NCBI GenBank assembly: GCA_022779465.1
Contig: JALFTB010000023.1
Span: forward strand, 1-7,176
Reading direction: 5' to 3'
Source: CAG-533 sp022779465
Lineage (GTDB): Bacteria > Bacillota_I > Bacilli_A > RF39 > UBA660
Length of the DNA: 7,176 bases
In this document: piece by piece, positions 6,301 through 7,176 of the stretch
Layout: each line of letters starts with the position of its first letter
Position numbering within the stretch: the stretch's first letter is position 1
Program-made: the position numbers and the translations under genes
The notes under the pieces: generated by a model
Told to the model about the DNA's origin: nothing
Databases searched by the model: none
The model's input: the letters and a program-made list of their open reading frames with translations, nothing else

Positions 6301-7174
6301 TATAAATATAATTACTATATTCCCAAGTGTTTTTAGCTATCCAAGCTCCTTTAATAGTTTTTAAAGTACCACTACTACATTTACCATTACTATTAGTTTT
6401 AGAAAGTAAACCACTTCCTGAAACACATACATCATGACTATAAGAATCATCCCAACCAATAATCGCTACTGAGTGATCTACTGGATATTTATAAGTAATA
6501 TCACGATAATATAAAGTATTATAAGATGAATTACTATTTAATTGTTTTTCACTACCACTAGGAATATAACTTACGTAAGTACTAGTTGGAAAAGATATTT
6601 CTACAGAACCATTATCTTTAATTTGATTTTTTATAACATTAATAAAATCAGTAGTTGGCACTGCCGAACTATCTGGATAATTACTTGAAATATCCATTGG
6701 AAAATAATAATATCCATTAACTTCATAATTAACATTATCAGTATTCCAAATCTTACTAGGAGTTAACTTTTCTTTACTTTCAAACGAAACATTAAAATTA
6801 GATTCTAAAGTAGGACTAATCCCATTTAAAATTGCATTAAAATATCTTTTAGAGTTACCACCACCCATTAAAGTATCTAATTGATAATCAAAGAAATATG
6901 GATTAAATTGAATATCTACTCCACTATTAGGATTAGTAGTAGCATAATCTATTTGTCTTTCTGATAAATCTAGTTCTGTACTTCCATTATATAAACCTGT
7001 CTTTAAAATTTTACTTTCTAAAACTGAAGTAACTGAAAAATCCCAACATAAACTAGAACTTTTTTGATCCTTATTAGATGTTACATAACTTTTACCATTA
7101 ACATTTCTAGAATCATATTTACTAGGCAAAGAACTACCAACTTCTGCTTTAGAATAATCATAATCAACTAAAGT
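3392..7174 (-). CDS. Large secreted papain-family (C1) protease with GLUG, Big2, InlB-type repeats and dockerin (5' truncated)
   Basis: The frame stays open to the window edge, so the start and signal peptide lie outside; the TTG at 7129 is internal. From the first full codon 1260 residues are visible. Residues 16-300 are a C1 peptidase with oxyanion Gln37, catalytic Cys43 (SSSLCWDFS), His234 (PVDHSVAIIGWD) and Asn282 (WIAKNTW); the family's usual CGSC motif lacks its first Cys. A lectin-like beta domain often paired with bacterial C1 enzymes follows (about 315-400), then an Ig-like part (445-515), a GLUG-type beta-helix with repeated GG/VGG and GLFG turns (595-815), a Big2-like domain (883-957), two InlB/Flg_new repeats (961-1037, 1041-1117; FNANGGDG, FDANGGDG, GW, LYAVW), a pre-dockerin module (1119-1195) and a type I dockerin (1198-1255). 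It probably cleaves host, dietary or microbial protein outside the cell while bound to a cohesin. The following gene overlaps its stop. Confidence 0.9.
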   Translation of the reverse strand, partial: TLVDYDYSKAEVGSSLPSKYDSRNVNGKSYVTSNKDQKSSSLCWDFSVTSVLESKILKTGLYNGSTELDLSERQIDYATTNPNSGVDIQFNPYFFDYQLDTLMGGGNSKRYFNAILNGISPTLESNFNVSFESKEKLTPSKIWNTDNVNYEVNGYYYFPMDISSNYPDSSAVPTTDFINVIKNQIKDNGSVEISFPTSTYVSYIPSGSEKQLNSNSSYNTLYYRDITYKYPVDHSVAIIGWDDSYSHDVCVSGSGLLSKTNSNGKCSSGTLKTIKGAWIAKNTWEYSNYIYIAYESTYSTYTSIYDVSKKNYDNVYAAENNGMTYQVFDKLKTKERLNKVKVSVKSANTNLKVYYSNGEDGSFEYLGETDVTYPGLYTIDVSDKNIVLDQDKFRIKANILGEMSVTTSNVTNEPEIVMNDAQNVDSISIQKLVSESNVIILSGYSRNLASNDKIDFKVKTIGGVDVTSKFKFYRNYAVSNYINTLVGFNEDVKLGSYVVSAYYKGKEYASFNLMISNYAEILEGDGTIESPYIITNARGLDMIRTNQFAYYKLGNDIDLTYDTQNKDGLFYNDGKGWEPIKYSSFSIVSNIVNTSDGFSGGLDGDGHTIKGLYINRPSENVVGLFANTYNQNYSDVYIKNLTLSDVNITGNNFVGALLGHAWGVTYEKVLDISNVKVLNGIVNGNKYVGGIVGNIYAGSNLTLIDSEISRQKFDNLFNSSIVSGSDYVGGIAGLVMNLPYESKSPISFNNIENIGNVSSDYRGGGLFGYLSTNQENSISITNAIASGKITSYNCGKSSCLFDNASTGKLTFKNIYYTYNYGYMSNNENISYDNVGKKTIRELTNIDNYSSWNKFNDNWFMDSSEDISRIPVIKDTNFKYSYMGDISLNINTTNINISKFLYPKLTLANNFIYEVKDETIASIDSNGLITPHKKGTTKVRILSYYDGYDKEINLTIVSNISYKVVFNANGGDGSVNALVLNNDEYRPLSKNLFTKDNYVFIGWSKNPNATVAEYADEELVGEMTEIDNDVIELYAVWKYISYEVRFDANGGDGEMPNQSFLLHEVKNLSKNLYTKEGYSFVGWNTSLNGIGKKYTDEEVVKNLATTNGTIVTLYAMWHADLLIDFKDYLYDIDYITNIPSNTKLSDYLNNIIKNDNVFVEVYSSKGSKLGLNDLITTTSVTKIYRDNNLETEIVNVVPGDTNSDGRINIADVKKLADHTLKGNILNKYEIIAGEVTLDGKLNIADVKKLADYTIKGNMRLW
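3401..3404 (-). promoter_or_regulatory. Shine-Dalgarno site at the coupled stop/start junction
   Basis: GAGG on the minus strand, inside the last codons of the protease gene, is 2 bases from the ATG at 3398 but 8 bases from the ATG at 3392. This favours 3392, which shares its A with the protease TAA (TAATG). The arrangement suggests translational coupling and matched amounts of the two proteins. Confidence 0.6.
3425..3556 (-). repeat. Exact 30-base direct repeat within the dockerin coding region
   Basis: Positions 3425-3454 and 3527-3556 are identical over 30 bases with a period of 102 bases (34 codons). They encode the second halves of the two calcium-binding dockerin repeats, both including NIADVKKLAD. 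Calcium ligands are D, N, D, N, D in the first loop (GDTNSDGRINIAD). The second loop (GEVTLDGKLNIAD) has Glu and Thr at the first two ligand positions. The recognition pair at loop positions 10-11 is Ile-Ala in both, so the two halves are symmetric. Confidence 0.85.
4020..4278 (-). repeat. Tandem InlB/Flg_new repeats, 240-base period
   Basis: An identical 19-base segment occurs at 4020-4038 and 4260-4278, 240 bases (80 codons) apart, and encodes the NANGGDG/DANGGDG start of each repeat. The units have otherwise diverged (F(N/D)ANGGDG, LSKNL(F/Y)TK, (I/V)GW, LYA(V/M)W). These modules act as extended stalks or binding repeats on the surface of Gram-positive bacteria. Confidence 0.75.
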
Positions 7175-7176
7175 AT

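Noticed and set aside
7127..7129. TTG at 7129 as the start of the protease gene
   Set aside because: The frame continues open to the window edge, and a mature protease with no signal peptide beginning at the LPSKYD motif makes no sense for a secreted C1 enzyme; the TTG codes for an internal Leu.

Overview
The window is very AT-rich and looks like chromosomal DNA from a gut-type, low-GC Firmicute or Mollicutes-like Bacilli lineage (RF39 or Erysipelotrichia-like). This rests on composition, standard stop codons (TAA and TAG), TGG for Trp, and the surface-protein style: SipW/TasA-type leaders, cadherin-like beta-sandwich repeats, InlB-type repeats and dockerins. No rRNA, tRNA, CRISPR array, transposase or phage structural gene is visible.

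Layout. Positions 3-98 (+) hold the last 31 residues of a membrane protein, probably of the YfhO type, ending in a rho-independent hairpin that can also serve the convergent neighbour. Positions 121-1806 (-) encode a secreted or membrane-tethered protein with a TasA/camelysin-like N-terminal part and a C-type-lectin-like (FGE/DUF6273-like) C-terminal part. It has its own promoter and ribosome binding site in the 1807-1935 interval. Positions 1968-3392 (-) encode a membrane-anchored surface protein with a cohesin-like domain, three cadherin-like beta-sandwich repeats, a Thr-rich spacer and a C-terminal transmembrane helix. Positions 3392-7174 (-, 5' end outside the window) encode a very large secreted papain-family protease ending in a type I dockerin. 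The last two genes share a TAATG stop/start junction and a terminator at 1939-1969, so they form one transcription unit.

Two observations stand out. First, near the 3' end of the 121-1806 gene (positions 196-291) lies a block of 32 codons that is about 54% G+C in an otherwise very AT-rich region. It is almost free of A on the coding strand, and 29 of 32 codons end in T or C. It encodes the variable face of a C-type-lectin fold. This is the footprint expected of a diversity-generating retroelement (DGR) variable region made by adenine-directed mutagenesis. No reverse transcriptase or template repeat is present, so it would be a target served in trans or by a cassette elsewhere. Second, the dockerin-bearing protease and the cohesin-like membrane protein overlap in one operon. 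This suggests a minimal cell-surface 'peptidosome', in which the anchored protein holds the protease on the cell by a cohesin-dockerin contact.
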